Below are positions 1 through 11,985 of a DNA stretch of 64,000 bases, piece after piece. Positions within the stretch are counted from its first letter, which is position 1, and the number at the start of each line of letters is the position of its first letter. The notes under the pieces were generated by a model that saw only the letters and a list, made by a program, of their open reading frames with translations, had not been told where the DNA came from and ran no database searches. Position numbers and translations under genes: made by a program. Source of the DNA: Lepeophtheirus salmonis (lineage: Eukaryota; Arthropoda; Copepoda; Siphonostomatoida; Caligidae). The DNA lies in assembly GCF_016086655.4 (NCBI RefSeq), contig NC_052132.2:15006805-15070804 (forward strand). The letters are read 5' to 3'.

Positions 1-469
1 TTACATATACTCGAATATATAAATAATTTTATATGACTATCTTCTTTTCATATTGATTACATTATAAAAAATGAAACGAATAAGTTATTATTATTATTTT
101 ATTCGATACAAGAAATTATTTTACGAATTTTTTATTTTTTTTAAATTGAGTTTTATCCTTTAATCTTCGAAACAAATTTATATTTATAGCCCCCATTATT
201 GTATCCATCAAAATCCAATGTATCTATAAGTTTGATGGGATGTCTGTTGCAGTAAATTTGGATATTATGCTACTTTCGTCTGAAAAAAACTTCTTAACGA
301 AACGTAAGAGATCCTACCGATAAATAAGAGTGTTATAATCAAAAACATGCATCAACGCAATACTCCAATTTCGGGCATATCTATGGGAGAAAAATAACCA
401 TCAGAGACTCTTAACTACTAGCCATAACTGATCTACTGTACTCCCGGTCAAGAGAAAGTACATCATAAC

Positions 470-859
470 CTTCCACATGGTCCAGATCAAGTCACAAAGA
501 TTTGGTTGAGACTTTTAAAGGCATCATTGAAGGCAAAGAAGACTTGCAACTTGCTCATGAATTTGGCAGCAGCCAGACCACTATGTACCACTTGGTATAA
601 CACAACGTCAGCTTTAATGCCTACAAGATAATCCTTGTGTGTTTTGAAGCTTTTGGATCGAGTAAAGCGAGTATACCCCCTACTGTTAATCCCTGGACTT
701 TGGTACTTTTGGGAACCTCAAGAAGAAGCTTTCAGAAGTATGATACGCAACACAAAGCCAACTGAAGGCCACCATCATGACTACTTGAGCCAAACTAGAC
801 CAAAACTTTGTAAATAACTACTGTGCAAAGTTCTGCAGCAGGTAGAATTAGTTATTAAT
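470..859 (+). pseudogene. Internally deleted Tc1/mariner-like transposase
   Basis: Around 493-600 the frame reads like the N-terminal helix-turn-helix of a mariner-type transposase (DLVETFKGIIEGKEDL, then FGSSQTTMYHLV). From about 755 to 858 another frame reads like the C-terminus (ESLKATIMTT, stop, AKLDQNFVNNYCAKF), which corresponds to the usual 'LKA.I...W..M...FV...C..FR.R' tail. The catalytic DD(E/D) core that should lie between them, about 200 residues, is missing, and stops interrupt both parts. Inference: a deletion derivative or a badly decayed copy. No terminal inverted repeats were identified. The 60-residue open frame at 635-817 overlaps the relic in a different frame and is probably not a gene. 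Confidence 0.5.
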
Positions 860-1248
860 AGTGTTATGTAGGTCCTTATTTGGAAACCGAGGACTGGGGT
901 CTAGTGCAGTCCGGTCACATTTAGTCTAGTCCAATCCTATTAGTCAGTTCTTAAAGAAGTTAAAATCGATCCCTTGTGACGTCAATGAGCGTGTTTTTTT
1001 TTTTTTTTAATTATTACTATGTAACTTTATAATTTGTTCGCATTATATAGTACTATAATAATACAAATATTTTTTTCCCCCCGAGATATCTGCAATAATT
1101 TTAATACATATTTCATACATCTTATTTGTCTTAATAAACCATCGATATTATTATGAAAAAAAACAAGGACCGGTTCCAAGGACCAACGGTCTTAAAACCC
1201 GGTCTTAAGACTGGACTGGACTGAATAAATTAGGACCAACACAATACT
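860..1248. mobile_element. MITE, about 390 bp, copy 1 of a GGTCC-rich family
   Basis: The left end AGTGTTATGTAGGTCCTTAT and the right end, read on the other strand as AGTATTGTGTTGGTCCTAAT, form imperfect terminal inverted repeats of about 20 bp. The interior has no coding potential. It holds repeated GTCC/GGAC motifs near both ends, a poly-T run at about 992-1007 and an ATCGATCCCTTGTGACGTCA block near 966. The same block and ends recur in inverted orientation at 56067-56448, in an element of almost the same length, so this is a dispersed family. No convincing target-site duplication was found. The superfamily is not assigned; hAT-like is possible. Confidence 0.6.
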
Positions 1249-2754
1249 TTTCGTGAGGGCAAAATGCAGCTATATCGATTGAGAATGTAAATAAGATGGC
1301 CTTTGATTGGATTATCTTTTTTGAAATATAACTATTTAGTAACTTTCAAAAACTGTTGCATTTAGGCAGGGGAGCCTGTAATATACAACATTCTATTTAT
1401 TATATTTTAGAAAAAGTCGTTATAAAACCCATTTATATTATTCTAATTTGAATACAAACGGATACAAAAGTATATATAGAACATGACTTCTTTAATAATA
1501 TTTTATCCTTCATCAAATTGATATATCCTAAATATCCACGAGTATCTAAGAATGGTTATATGTGATATTCCTTAGTCTACTATGAAAGTAATGTTAGTTT
1601 TATGTTAAAGGGAGCTTTTTCTGACTCATTTTGTTAACCAATTGTTAGAATCAAATTTCGGACCCTAATGTTCTGTCCTTACTAATAGATTCTAAATCAA
1701 TCACTATAAAGTTTTCACCAAGGTCACTAGTTTTTCCTCTTAGGTTTATGATTTTTATTTAGTTAGGATAATGTCAATAAAAGGACAAAGACGATATGGT
1801 GAAACTTTCTTTTGATGAGTGAATTGTTCTTTTATTTACCTTTGTGTAAAGAAATTGCATTATATTTTGGAACGAGATGGGAAACATTAAAGGACTCAAG
1901 GGAAACAACATAGGGGAAAAAAATAATTTCCTCATCAATGCGTTCAAGGAGCACTATAATATGGAAAGAAATTGGATAACCTCTAGGAACATAGAATATG
2001 ATCAAACGATATATTGTAATCTTGAGATAAGAAAAATTTATTGATAATTATTTAAAAATTGTTACTATTTCAATTCTCATTTTTAAACTCAAACTTAGCT
2101 TCAAAAATGGTCCTTTCCATTTGTAAAGCTGTTCGAATACTCATCACCACTTTTTTGATGTACTTCTTTTACCTAAGTTATGAAATGGTTTGCCCCAATG
2201 TAGAAATCCAAAAATAACGTCGATATCATTCTCCCTTTTTTTCCGCAAATATTATAATATTCAAACAAGCAATCGAATAAATTTAAACCAACTAGTTTGA
2301 TGTAATCAACAACCAATAAATTCCAAAATAAATAACGGCAATTTCTAATAGATGGATTTAAATATACAAAAATAAATTTAAGTATACGAGTATGTTTAAG
2401 ACATTGACATTCTATAAATAAATCAAAATAACAGTCAAGTCGAGAAGAAGTATGGATTAAGAGTATTTACTTCAAAAATGCTATAAAATTAATGATAAAC
2501 TATAAAAACATCGACATTTCTGTCCATTGCACAAGGGATCAGGCGGCTCTGATAGGCATAGTATTTAGATTTCCATAAAGTGTATTTGAAAGAGAGTCTT
2601 GATAGATTTTTGTCTGTTGTAGTTGCCTTAATTTAAGAGATAGAAAGTAATGCCTAAATTAACAATTGTCTTGACTTTTCAAAGCTCCTTAAAATTACTG
2701 TCATGCTAACAACTCAATTTCAGTTAATCATGCCTACTACGTGTCAAGGAGTAA
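1249..2754. other. AT-rich non-coding stretch
   Basis: No open frame, repeat structure or RNA gene that I recognise. Stops are frequent in all six frames. Confidence 0.5.
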
Positions 2755-2973
2755 TTCATAAATGGACTTTATTCATATTCCCTTGAAAAATACTTATCAC
2801 GATTAACTTCTTTGAAGTTACATCTCAATGAGCATGGAAGGCAGTCCAAACTTATCTTGGCACTCTTTCCGAAGAAACAGGAAGACATAGGCAAGGAGGC
2901 AAATAGCAGAATTTCTTTAGGTAAATGCACGTTAGCATACTTGACATTGATATATAAAAAAAAGTTTTGTTAA
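2755..2973 (+). other. Stop-free 72-codon run, HTH-like wording
   Basis: One frame is open from just after a TAA at 2752-2754 to a TAA at 2971-2973. It has no early ATG. The middle reads SLKLHLNEHGRQSKLILALF and then KKQEDIGKEANSRISL, a composition far more protein-like than the surrounding AT-rich DNA. The second part loosely resembles the helix-turn-helix start of Tc1-type transposases ('...LALHK.GKSQR.IAKE...S'). A GTAAAT that could act as a 5' splice donor follows ISL, so a host exon is an alternative. Neither reading is secure. Confidence 0.25.
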
Positions 2974-4263
2974 AGGAAATCTTTGATTTTTTTTAAAGTT
3001 TAGAATTTTCAAACATTAAGAAATAATTGCATTATACAGAAAACTCAATCCTCCTTCAGGATAACTTTTCAGTCACATTATTCTTCAATGAGACCGAAGA
3101 AAATAATTTAGGTATGTAAAATTAGATTATAAATCTCAGTAACGTCCTTTAAAAAACCTATTTATTCAACTTTTACATACTCTCACATAGTAAAAAATTG
3201 ATTATATTACATGACAATCTCTTGAGCCTTTGGTTGGATTCCAATTAGCAAGTTTGATGCATTTGACCCACAACTTCCTTTTATTATTCACTTTTGGAAA
3301 TGTAAACATTTTTGTGAACGAGAAGTATGGATACTTGTTATCTGTAGCTGATCTATTTCTATAATACACTGTACTACACATTTGACATTACCATTATGAA
3401 AAATGTATTTTAATTATTGGCTAATTATAACAAATAGTTAAATTAAGCCACCTAAATAGTAAATAAAACCCCTTTCAACACCTTTCAAGTATATATTAAG
3501 GCAGCTGACAATTTTTATCTAATCAGGAACGAGAAGAAAAGAGCATCCTCTTCTTTTACTGAGTGTCTGCCTTTTCCCTAGAGTATTTTATGCCAATGTA
3601 TTTAAGCCCCTTACCAAAAAGGTCCAAACATTCAAGACCGTGACTGATTTGACATAATTAAAGAACTTGGATGTTCTAACCAACAAAGAAAATGATTTTA
3701 AATGATGAGTCAGGATTGTTTCTATGTCAGATGGGTTGCTATTTATTAATTAAAACTTATGCCAATTTGTTAATAAATTGTTTTTGTCGGTCTTCCTCTT
3801 CTTTGTTTGAAAAGCTTTCCACCTAAAGAGGTATTAAAACATATATTACTGTGCGGGGTTTAACTTGAGAGTTTTAGGCAGAAGGGGGTTGGTTATTGCA
3901 TCCAGTGATATAGTTTCTTTTTCATATGTTGTAATACCAGGGATATTTTTCTCCAACATATTCTTTGTATCCGTCCAAACATATTTTATCTTTTGCAAAC
4001 TACTCTAACTCTTGTATGCTTTCGTATATTTTGTAGGTTTCAGCGATATAATCAAAAACTTATACCTAAAAGGAGAAAGCTCGTCGCTGTATTCATGTTG
4101 AAACTTTATTATTAAATGAATTTATTCACCACCTTAGCTTATTTACAAAAAATCTATGGCATTTCTTGGTTTTCATGGCTAGTAATTAGTTATAAAGGAT
4201 ACTTTTTTCAAAGAGAAAATCAATCTCTTTAATTTTATATGTTAATAATTAGAACATGTATAA
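2974..4263. other. Unrecognised AT-rich stretch
   Basis: No supported gene. Around 3860-4100 the minus strand has short protein-like pieces (for example EKNIPGITTYEKETISLD) that may be the remains of an old element, but I cannot name a family. Confidence 0.35.
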
Positions 4264-5520
4264 TTAAAATTTTTTGTTTCTTAGACTAGATTTAATATTG
4301 CAACTCAATTTAATATGATTTGTAAGACCGTTTATCGAGTATAAAGCTTTGTGAAGAACTCCAACATAAAGTTGCAAATTGATACTGGAAGGCTTAAAAG
4401 AGCTATACTTGACTGTGTTGATTTGGAAATAGTGGACAAAGTTAGATGTGGCGTGTTCTACAGTTTTAAAGGTGTTACAAAGCCTATATGAGGATGAAAA
4501 GGGGGATTTTGTCCCCAGGTATGAAAGAGACCAATATAAGATCCGAATTCCTACCATATATAATGTTTCCAGACGAATCTCTAACAAGAAAGAAACACTT
4601 TCCAAATCTTTAAATCTGTTCAGAAGGGCTGGATGAAATGGTAAGTATTTGTGAAACATAATGTAGCCTTCCTACACTACTACATACCTAAACCTCACTG
4701 GATTATACTTTTTACTGTAAATCCAGTCCGAAGCCTGTAGATGATACTACAAGAAAATCAGATCTATGGAGAAGGATTTTTTCCTTCAATGGCGGGCCAT
4801 GAGCAGTGAGTTAATAATTGACATTTGCATGTCCTTTAGACAACGAATATATGTCGGCATTGGGACCAAAGAAAGGGCCGTACTGAAAAAAAATGTAGGA
4901 GTAATATATAGTACAAAATTAAGTGGTAAAACTATTTTATTTTTTTCGCTAGCATTATGCGAAAAAATATAAAAAGATTTAAGAGGGGAAAGGAATTGAA
5001 TTTCTTTGAGCAGGTATGAACTTAACTTTACTGGGATGACATTCCACTAATTTAAAAAATATATACCATATATGTATATTTAAATCCCTCTATGAAGTAC
5101 ATTTGCATTTAATTCTCCTCTTTTTAGTTTGAAATGCTTTAAACATTGTTCCTGAAATTCTGTCAAATTTTAATTATATTATCTGAGGACTGATAGGGAG
5201 AACGGTGGGCAAACTTCCTGACTTCTTTACGACAATGAAGGAAATCAAGTCCGACCCTAAATATGTAATACAGGATTTAAGTGCAGAATGATTTTCTGGG
5301 CTTTCTTTATTTACATCCGACCTCACAAACCACTTCGGTGTTTGCCACAAAGGCAAACGTCCTCCAGACATTAACAATGAACAATTTCGTTGGGTATTCC
5401 AGTGCTCCAGATGTAGGGTAATGGGGGAGGGGATGCAAGGAAACTATTCACAATGGTGACAGCCTTTTGACGCCACTTGAAAGTCAAGGGGCGACTGTGT
5501 TGAAAATAAAATGTTCCCAA
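4264..5520. other. Unrecognised open frames on both strands
   Basis: Overlapping frames exist on the minus strand at 4264-4659 (131 codons) and the plus strand at 4448-4636 and 4766-4972, with another on the minus strand at 5174-5377. None shows a family signature, and both strands being open over the same bases argues against a clear gene. The plus-strand reading MEKDFFLQWRAMSSEL and KERAVLKKNVGVIYSTK is mildly protein-like. It may be a decayed repeat. I do not assign a function. Confidence 0.2.
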
Positions 5521-5529
5521 AAAGTGTGT

Positions 5530-6356
5530 GAAAAGAAAATTGAATAAAATAAAACTGTAGTCTTATAGAAATAATATCTTGGGAAAATAAATTTTTTAAT
5601 TCCTGCTTCTTTTAAAAAAAAAATAAGAATATCTTGTTCATTATTGATAACATGGGATCATACGATATAGCATTGTAAGGGTGTGAGTGTATAATAAAAA
5701 CGCTTTTCCGACGGTATTGGGCTAGGGCGATTGATTCTTGAATTATCGTGCGTTGAGTATGGAGGTCACTAAGTAACATATTGGACATATTATACATTAT
5801 TACTACCTGAAAGGAAAATGTTTCGAAAGCGACCAAGAAAATTTGCAATGTGCATATTGCGGGCACTGTTACTGACAGGGCTTTCATCTTAAATGCCGAT
5901 AAAATTTTCGAAAATATCGAGATAGACAGTAGATGCTAGCAGTCGTAGTACAGCTGAACATCGATCATTAAACCGTTTTGAACCATTTGCAGTAAGCTGA
6001 ATACAAAAAGAAATTTTAATAGGAGAAGACAACGCCAGGCCGCACATATATTTGATGAAGCACCAGAAGCTCCGCAAGCTGGGCTGGGAAGCTCTTATAT
6101 GTCCACCCTACTGTCCCGACCCAGAACCAAGCTACTACAACCTATTCCTTTCTATGGCCAACGTACTAGGTGTACAAATTTGGCTTCAATAGAGGCCTGG
6201 GAAAGATGGTTATCCATATTTTCTTGCCCAGGGGACAAGGAGTTTTACTAGAAGGACATTATGGAGTTGAATTCTTGTTAGCAACAAGCTATCAAGGCAA
6301 ACAGGGCATACATGGCTTAAATTGGATGATTGGTTCACTTCTTATAAAACATTGAA
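5530..6356 (+). pseudogene. Mariner transposase relic (Mos1/irritans-like group)
   Basis: The plus strand carries scattered mariner signatures in several frames: KENVSKATKKICNV near 5810 (end of the first helix-turn-helix region), YYELLAS near 5925, AGPHIYLMKHQKLRKLGWEA near 6036-6095 (relative of 'ARPHTSLMTRQKLRELGWEV'), then PPYCPDPEPSYYNLFLSMAN, which contains the third catalytic Asp region of the DD34D triad. The C-terminus ends with TGA or TAA near 6356. Frameshifts and stops throughout show it is dead. A second copy of the same family lies at 40510-41220, and the two share the start block around GTGTGAGTGTAT and ATCGTGCGTTGAGTATGG. Confidence 0.7.
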
Positions 6357-6726
6357 ATAAAGCAAAAAATAAGAAATTCCTTTTTCACCGAATCTAATAT
6401 ATATATGTTTTTGAAATAATCATTAAAAAGTTTCTTAATTTCCATACAACACCTGCTATTACTTTTTTCCCGTGATACTAATTGTATTAAGCATATATAA
6501 CAATAACGTAAGGCAAATTACTTTGTATAGTACAAAAATATTCACTTAAATAGGTGGCTTATGTAAGGATTTGAAGGGAAGCAACGGAGGATTAATTTTA
6601 TATGTCTCGATTTAGATATATTATACGGTTATTACACTGATTAGGGATAATGCTAGTTCTCATTAATGCCCCAAAATGTATCAGTACCGTTATAAAATTA
6701 CTAATACGAATAGGTTTAATACATAT

Positions 6727-7464
6727 ATACTAGCCAGGGCTGGGATGCTTCTCCAAGGAATGCAGTTGAATACGGGTTATTAGCAAAAAAATTAGTATAT
6801 ATATATTTTATTCTTTCAAAATTTATTTTCTGTACAATAAATATTTCTAAATATACTTAAATTCTCTAAAACACAAAGATTATATGAAATATAAACTTGT
6901 TAAATTATTCTATTATTCATGAATTTTTATATTCTTTTTTTTTTGAAAAGATGAGCTTGTCTACATTTTCCAGTAATGAACAAGACTGATAAGAAGGCAT
7001 AATATCATCATCTGTCAAAAAAAAAATCTCTCACTTGATACAAATCTGCCCATATTGGCGAGGTATTGTGAAGCTAGCTAGGAAACATTTGGAAATTTAT
7101 CCTAATTTTATCTCCCCAATTCCACTACATTTTATCATTTAATAAGTCATTATCTCATTTTCAGATTTCTTTTGGATAATGATTTAATTCTTTTTACTCG
7201 GATTCGTAGGTATCATATAAAGATTTGCAACACAAAATATATGTTCGATTAATTAAAATATTAATAACGAACACAATTGCTTCGGTTTACTTACATGTGT
7301 ACGTATGTTATATATCATATTTAAACCCAAATTTTAATATCAAAATATTTAATATGTGATTATATATATCTACGGAACCGAGGTTAAAAAACATAGCAAA
7401 CCGTTAGAGTCATACCAAACCGAACTCTGGTAAAACTCCATGCCGTGCCAGCCCTCATACTAAC
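6727..7464. mobile_element. Non-autonomous hAT-type element with 8 bp TSDs
   Basis: The left terminus begins CAGGGCTGGGATGC at 6735. The right terminus at 7456, read on the other strand, begins GAGGGCTGGCACGGC, so the ends are inverted repeats of about 12 bp of the CAGGG type common in hAT transposons. The flanking 8-mers ATACTAGC (6727-6734) and ATACTAAC (7457-7464) match at 7 of 8 bases, as expected for a hAT target-site duplication. The 722 bp element (6735-7456) has no transposase frame; its interior is AT-rich. Inference: a MITE-like hAT derivative, moderately old. Confidence 0.75.
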
Positions 7465-8095
7465 AGAGAGTACCCGCGTTACAGGGCTGAATAGAAATTA
7501 AATACAGATAATGAAGGAAAAGGAGGTTCTATTTTGATCAAAACAGGCTCCACATGACAATGGACGCCCAAAAAAATATCATACGAATATGCTTGGTTGT
7601 TTTATAGGTTTACTTGCTAAATTTCAGACTGATTTGTTCCGCAAATTTGGATTCCATATGTGATAGTACCAAAAACCAACTTGCAGATATATATGTATAA
7701 CATATGATGAAAAAATTTGGGGGAATTTATCAACTTTTAGGGGGTTCAGCCCCCTCCCAAAAAAAAAACGATGGCACTGATTATGTGTTACTATCTTTGG
7801 TTACCCCAACAATCAAAAAAACTTTTTTGTGTGGGACGGCTATGAATGGCCATTGGACAAATTAAAATATGTTCTTGAATATATTTGAGGTCAGTTTCTT
7901 GTTATTAAAGTGTGTCCCTGAGAATCAGTAACGAATTTTATATAGATCAACTTTATCAAGATTCTCAAAAAGTACATTAAGACTTTATGTATTAACGTTA
8001 AGTTATTTTCAATTAAATTATATAGTACTCAGCCTAGACCTCCCACATGGCCTCTATTCTAGTACTGCAAGGTCTTCTTGATGTATCATGACATT
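7465..8095. other. Non-coding stretch with a small G/C hairpin
   Basis: No gene seen. At 7738-7754 the sequence AGGGGGTTCAGCCCCCT can form a 6 bp stem with a 5-base loop. It stands out against the AT-rich background and may belong to an unidentified repeat. Confidence 0.35.
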
Positions 8096-8400
8096 TCAGC
8101 CCCCTCCTTCTTCACTGCAGCCTTTAGGACATCCACACAGGCTTTCCTCTCGATGGTGCCTCAGATTCAATAGGGTTCCAGTCTGTTGATGACAGTAGCC
8201 AAATAGACCTGGGCCATAAACTCGACCAAAAATATCTTCATAAGAGTGTTTTGTCTTGTGGCCAGAGCAGAGTCTTGCTGGAAAATATGTTTCCCTCTTG
8301 GGTAATTGACCTTCAACAAGTGAAAGAATCCTGTTTCCATGATTTCCTGGTTCATGTTCATTCTGATCTAGAGCGCCTTTGAATACCAATAATGTGTTAT
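8096..8400 (-). pseudogene. Tc1/mariner-like transposase fragment, C-terminal half
   Basis: Read on the minus strand, one frame gives YPRGKHIFQQDSALATRQNT, the counterpart of the family's 'YVFQQDSAPAHKA.NT' block that carries the second catalytic Asp (QQDSA). A frameshift later, another frame gives LRHHREESLCGCPKGCSEEG, matching the region after the third acidic residue ('W..IERKA...PH.N...LK'). The 'SPDLNPLD' segment is poorly preserved. No N-terminal half was found upstream on the minus strand, and no TIRs were seen. A broken, partial copy. Confidence 0.6.
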
Positions 8401-8879
8401 CTTTTTCCTGTAAGATGCAACGACACCGAACATAATTACTTTATCTCAAGACTTTAATAGTCGACCTTCAGCTTTTTAATTGAAACAGAGGACGATATAG
8501 GAGTTAACTGTAAAACTCACTCCTGCTTAAAGAAAGCTTGACATCCGGTTTATATTAGCCTACATCTCAGTTGCTTTGGTCAAATTAAGAAATTTGTCTC
8601 ACATTATTATTATTTTATGGCTCTAATAGTTAATATTACGGCAAAAATTTATTGATAAAATATTTAGTGAGTAAATAAAAACTTTCCAAACATTGATTCA
8701 CGATTTTCTACGACAGGCTGTATACTGACTTAAAAATACTGAGTAGAGCAGCAAAACGTGGACTCGAGAGATGGATTCAAAAATATATCAAATTTTTTTT
8801 TTTTTTTTCAATAATAGGCAAAAAAGTTAGGTTAACAAAACATATAGACAAGGTTAGTGCAAAACTTTTTTCACTCAAT

Positions 8880-9540
8880 ATGGCCACCTTCATTATCAAT
8901 TACAACCTCTATATGTTCCCTCAAGGTCATTCAGGAGTGACGACAAACTCTTCTGACAAGTTGTGCCATCCAGCCACTATGGAGGACTTTAATGAGTCCA
9001 CATTTAGGTGTAAGGTCCTGTTTGATATATCTCCAACGTATCCCATATGGAAGAGTCCAGTGGGTTCAAATATTGTAAGGAAGTGGACCTTATCTCTATG
9101 TACCAGAATCAAGCAAAGTTATCTGCCATAACTTTTGGCACTTGGCGTACATATGAGAAGGGCACCACCTGAGTCCATTCGTCAGGTAAGTTGGTATAAA
9201 GCTACCGCAAGATGGTGTACTTAAGCACTGATAGAAGGCCTCTTGGCCGATTTTCTGTCTAGTCTTGAAAAAGAACGGAGGGATCTTATTTCTATCAGAG
9301 CTCACAACGCCGAAAAGCATTGTTTGGTCTGAATAATTGGTGTGGCAAATTCTTTTGAACACTTTTTTTTTCTGCAAGCCAGCAGTCGTTCTGGCAGTTG
9401 GGAAATTGATCAACTCCGAAAATTTTCTTGTACCGTAAATTTTTCACAATGCACCTTTGACCTTGATCTATGCAACGATTTTCTTAGACCTCTCGAGCCT
9501 CCTGGCTTTCATGCCCGGGTCGTTGTGAAAAATTAAATTT
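8880..9540 (-). pseudogene. Tc1/mariner-like transposase relic, catalytic and C-terminal parts
   Basis: Minus-strand reading from 9540 down: FTVDQFPNCQND and KKKVFKRICHTNYSDQTM (the 'DEK.FTVD..FN.QNDR' region with the first catalytic Asp area), then FGVVSSDRNKIPPFFFKTRQ ('GVVASNG.KMPP.FF..G'), then a degraded second-Asp block, and in another frame LNVDSLKSSIVAGWHNLSEE, the typical C-terminal 'N...LK.SI...W..M...FV'. At least two frames are used and the 'SPDLNPLD' motif is eroded. The upstream helix-turn-helix is not visible; the LINE at 9560-11985 starts immediately beside it. Confidence 0.65.
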
Positions 9541-9559
9541 TCTTTTTTGAAAGTCGAAT

Positions 9560-11985
9560 ATGAAGTTTCACTATCGATAAAACACCGGATATATCTGCAA
9601 AGGAAGAGCTTCTCTTTGCGAATAAAACTTGTTGGCCCTTGAAGATGACGGTGTTAATAATATGTATTTTTTTTATTTTTTGCTGAAAGACTCCCATGTG
9701 GGAGTCAAATTTAATTTTCTAAGAGTAGATAGGTTAAAAAAGATAACTGAAGGCATAATGATACTGCCGGTCTTGGAACTGATACAATGTTCCCAAAAGC
9801 GAATTTGTTCTGATCGAACGCTTTTTTATTTATTAGTTCGTACGAAGACGATGTTTCCCCTGCGTAGTCGACTCCCCTGGTTGGAACCCCCATGTCGAAG
9901 ATGGAGCCTCTGGTGAAGAATTCCCATCTAAGAGATCTATCGAAGAGTAAGCTGTATCCACAGCACCCTTAGATAACCCTTCCATATAGTTGTTCCAAGC
10001 TCGAACTCTGTCCCAGGTATTGAGCTTAAAATATGAAAAAAAAAGTACATGTCCATGGTTTTTTTCCATGCAATCATCTCTAATCTAGGATCCTAACAAT
10101 TTTGTGTTCATTGTAGTGCGGAAGGTTGGCCAAAATCTGATGATATCTCTTTTTTCGACATTCATTTGCAGTCCAGAACATTTCCAAAAGTTTTCTAGCT
10201 ATGCTTAGAGTCTTTTTTATTTATTTACTTGTTTGCTAGGGACTACCAGAAAAAGTCATTGCCAGGTCGTCTGCATAGCAAGCACACATTGGATAGGATG
10301 CAATCCAGGAAAAAACCAACGATGTCGCCCTCCTTATTAATCTCATTGAGTAAGGGATTTAAGTATACAATAAAAAGTAAAGCTGAGGAGGGATCTCCTT
10401 ATCTTACTCCTTTTTTTGTTGTGAATACTTGCTCTTTCATTTCCAAACGGAACTGTGGTTTGTGATTTGGTTAGAAGAACGCCAATCATTATGATGATAA
10501 CATCACCAAAACCTTTCTTAAATAGAGTTTGAATTATAAATTTATGAGACTGGGTGTCGAAAGCCTTTGTAAAATGAACTTCCATTAACCAAACATTTTT
10601 TGTAGATTCGAAAAATATTTATAAAGTAAAAGGAATGTTGTCCATTAATTTTTCCTTCTTAAAACCGTATTGCGTCGGATGTAATATTGACTTTAAAACT
10701 TTGCTGAGTGGGTAGGCTAAAACGTTTGAATTCTTATTTGTATATACAGCATTGCATTGTTAGAGGTCATAAATTCTTTAAGTATATTGGTATTTATTTC
10801 GCTTCGGGATAAGAACAAAACGTCTGTTCAATGCAAATTCATGAAAGCAGCCCTGGGAGAAGCCTCTTTCATAAAATTGGAGTAAATAGGAACTAAAAGA
10901 TTAGCAAACTTTTTATAAAATTGAAAGGTGAAACCAGAGGGACCTGGGGCTTTATTGGCTTGAACATTTTTGATAATAGCTGTGTTTATCACATCTTCTG
11001 TAGGATGTTGTTCACACGAGATGTTTTATTTTTGCAATACTGCAAGAGTTCCCTCTGATGTGCATCTCCATTCTTCACAGAAGTAATTTTTAATTTTCCT
11101 TCATCTTGCACACGTTTTTGCGTCAGTGCAGTCAAAACAGCTATAAAGTTGACATCAATATTTCTTGATTACTTGGCAAACATATAAGAAATTTCGCTAC
11201 TTGGAGTGAGAAGTGAATGATTTTTTCTGTTGTTTTGCTTTTTTTTTCCCCCTCTACACATCGAAAACGAGCATTGGATAAGTCTTGAATGGCATCAACC
11301 TTCAGTTTGGTCCTATAAAGAAAATCTGCATCCCTTAACTGTTGGTCGGTCTTATACCTTTTTTCCATTGGAATTGATTCATTCGTTGAGATATTCTCAA
11401 GCTTAGCTAGACCATCTTGGATTGTTTCAGTCTTCATAGCTCCCTTTCTTCGTTATAGACCTTTTATTTTGAAAAACATGATTTCGACTTGGAGAACATT
11501 TGTACATTTGGAGTTAAGGAGTGTCCTGTTTTTTCAATTATTTCGTCGTTTATCTCTGGGACATTTATAAGTGTTGAGTTAAGTATCCAAATACCTTTCA
11601 TACTCAGCTCCTTTGCACATGCGTTAATTTGAATTTGGATTCCCTGGTGATCAGATAGCATGGTATCAATAGCATTATAATAGAATAGTGATTCTGCCAA
11701 AAATCCCTTAATTAAAAATTAGTCATTGAACAAAGATATTTGTTTTAAATTTTTGTTCTTTGTAAAAAAAATGTATAATCGTTCTTCAACCTTCCGACAT
11801 CGTTCAACCCATAAGAAGACAACATTGACTTCATTACCTTAATAGCACAAGGATGATCATTTACAGAGGAGGGTTGAAATTCTCCACTTATTTGTAGCTT
11901 AATATTAAAATCAACTCCAATGATGGTGGGTCTCTTTGAAATTATGGAAATTAGTTTGACTTCATACAAATTGAGATCGTTTACC
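9560..11985 (-). mobile_element. 5'-truncated L1/Tx1-like LINE, endonuclease plus reverse transcriptase
   Basis: A non-LTR retrotransposon on the minus strand, spread over several frames. In order: C-terminal half of the APE-type endonuclease at 11969-11650 (PTIIGVDFNIKL, then LSDHQGIQIQI with the catalytic SDH); the linker near 11270 (FRCVEGEKKSK); the reverse-transcriptase start near 10960 (ANKAPGPSGFTFQFYKKF); FTKAFDTQSH near 10570; GFGD and a degraded 'GVRQGDP' near 10410; and YADD, the RT active site, intact at 10266-10277 (CACYADDLAMTF). Sequence down to about 9560 reads like the tail after the RT. The first half of the endonuclease and any ORF1 are absent, so the copy is 5'-truncated, as is usual for target-primed reverse transcription. 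Multiple stops make it inactive. The assignment to the L1/Tx1 side is by wording only. Confidence 0.8.

Noticed and set aside
635..817. 60-codon plus-strand open frame
   Set aside because: It overlaps mariner wording in other frames and has no signature of its own; treated as chance.
4264..4659. 131-codon minus-strand frame as a gene
   Set aside because: The opposite strand is also open over the same bases and neither frame resembles a known family.
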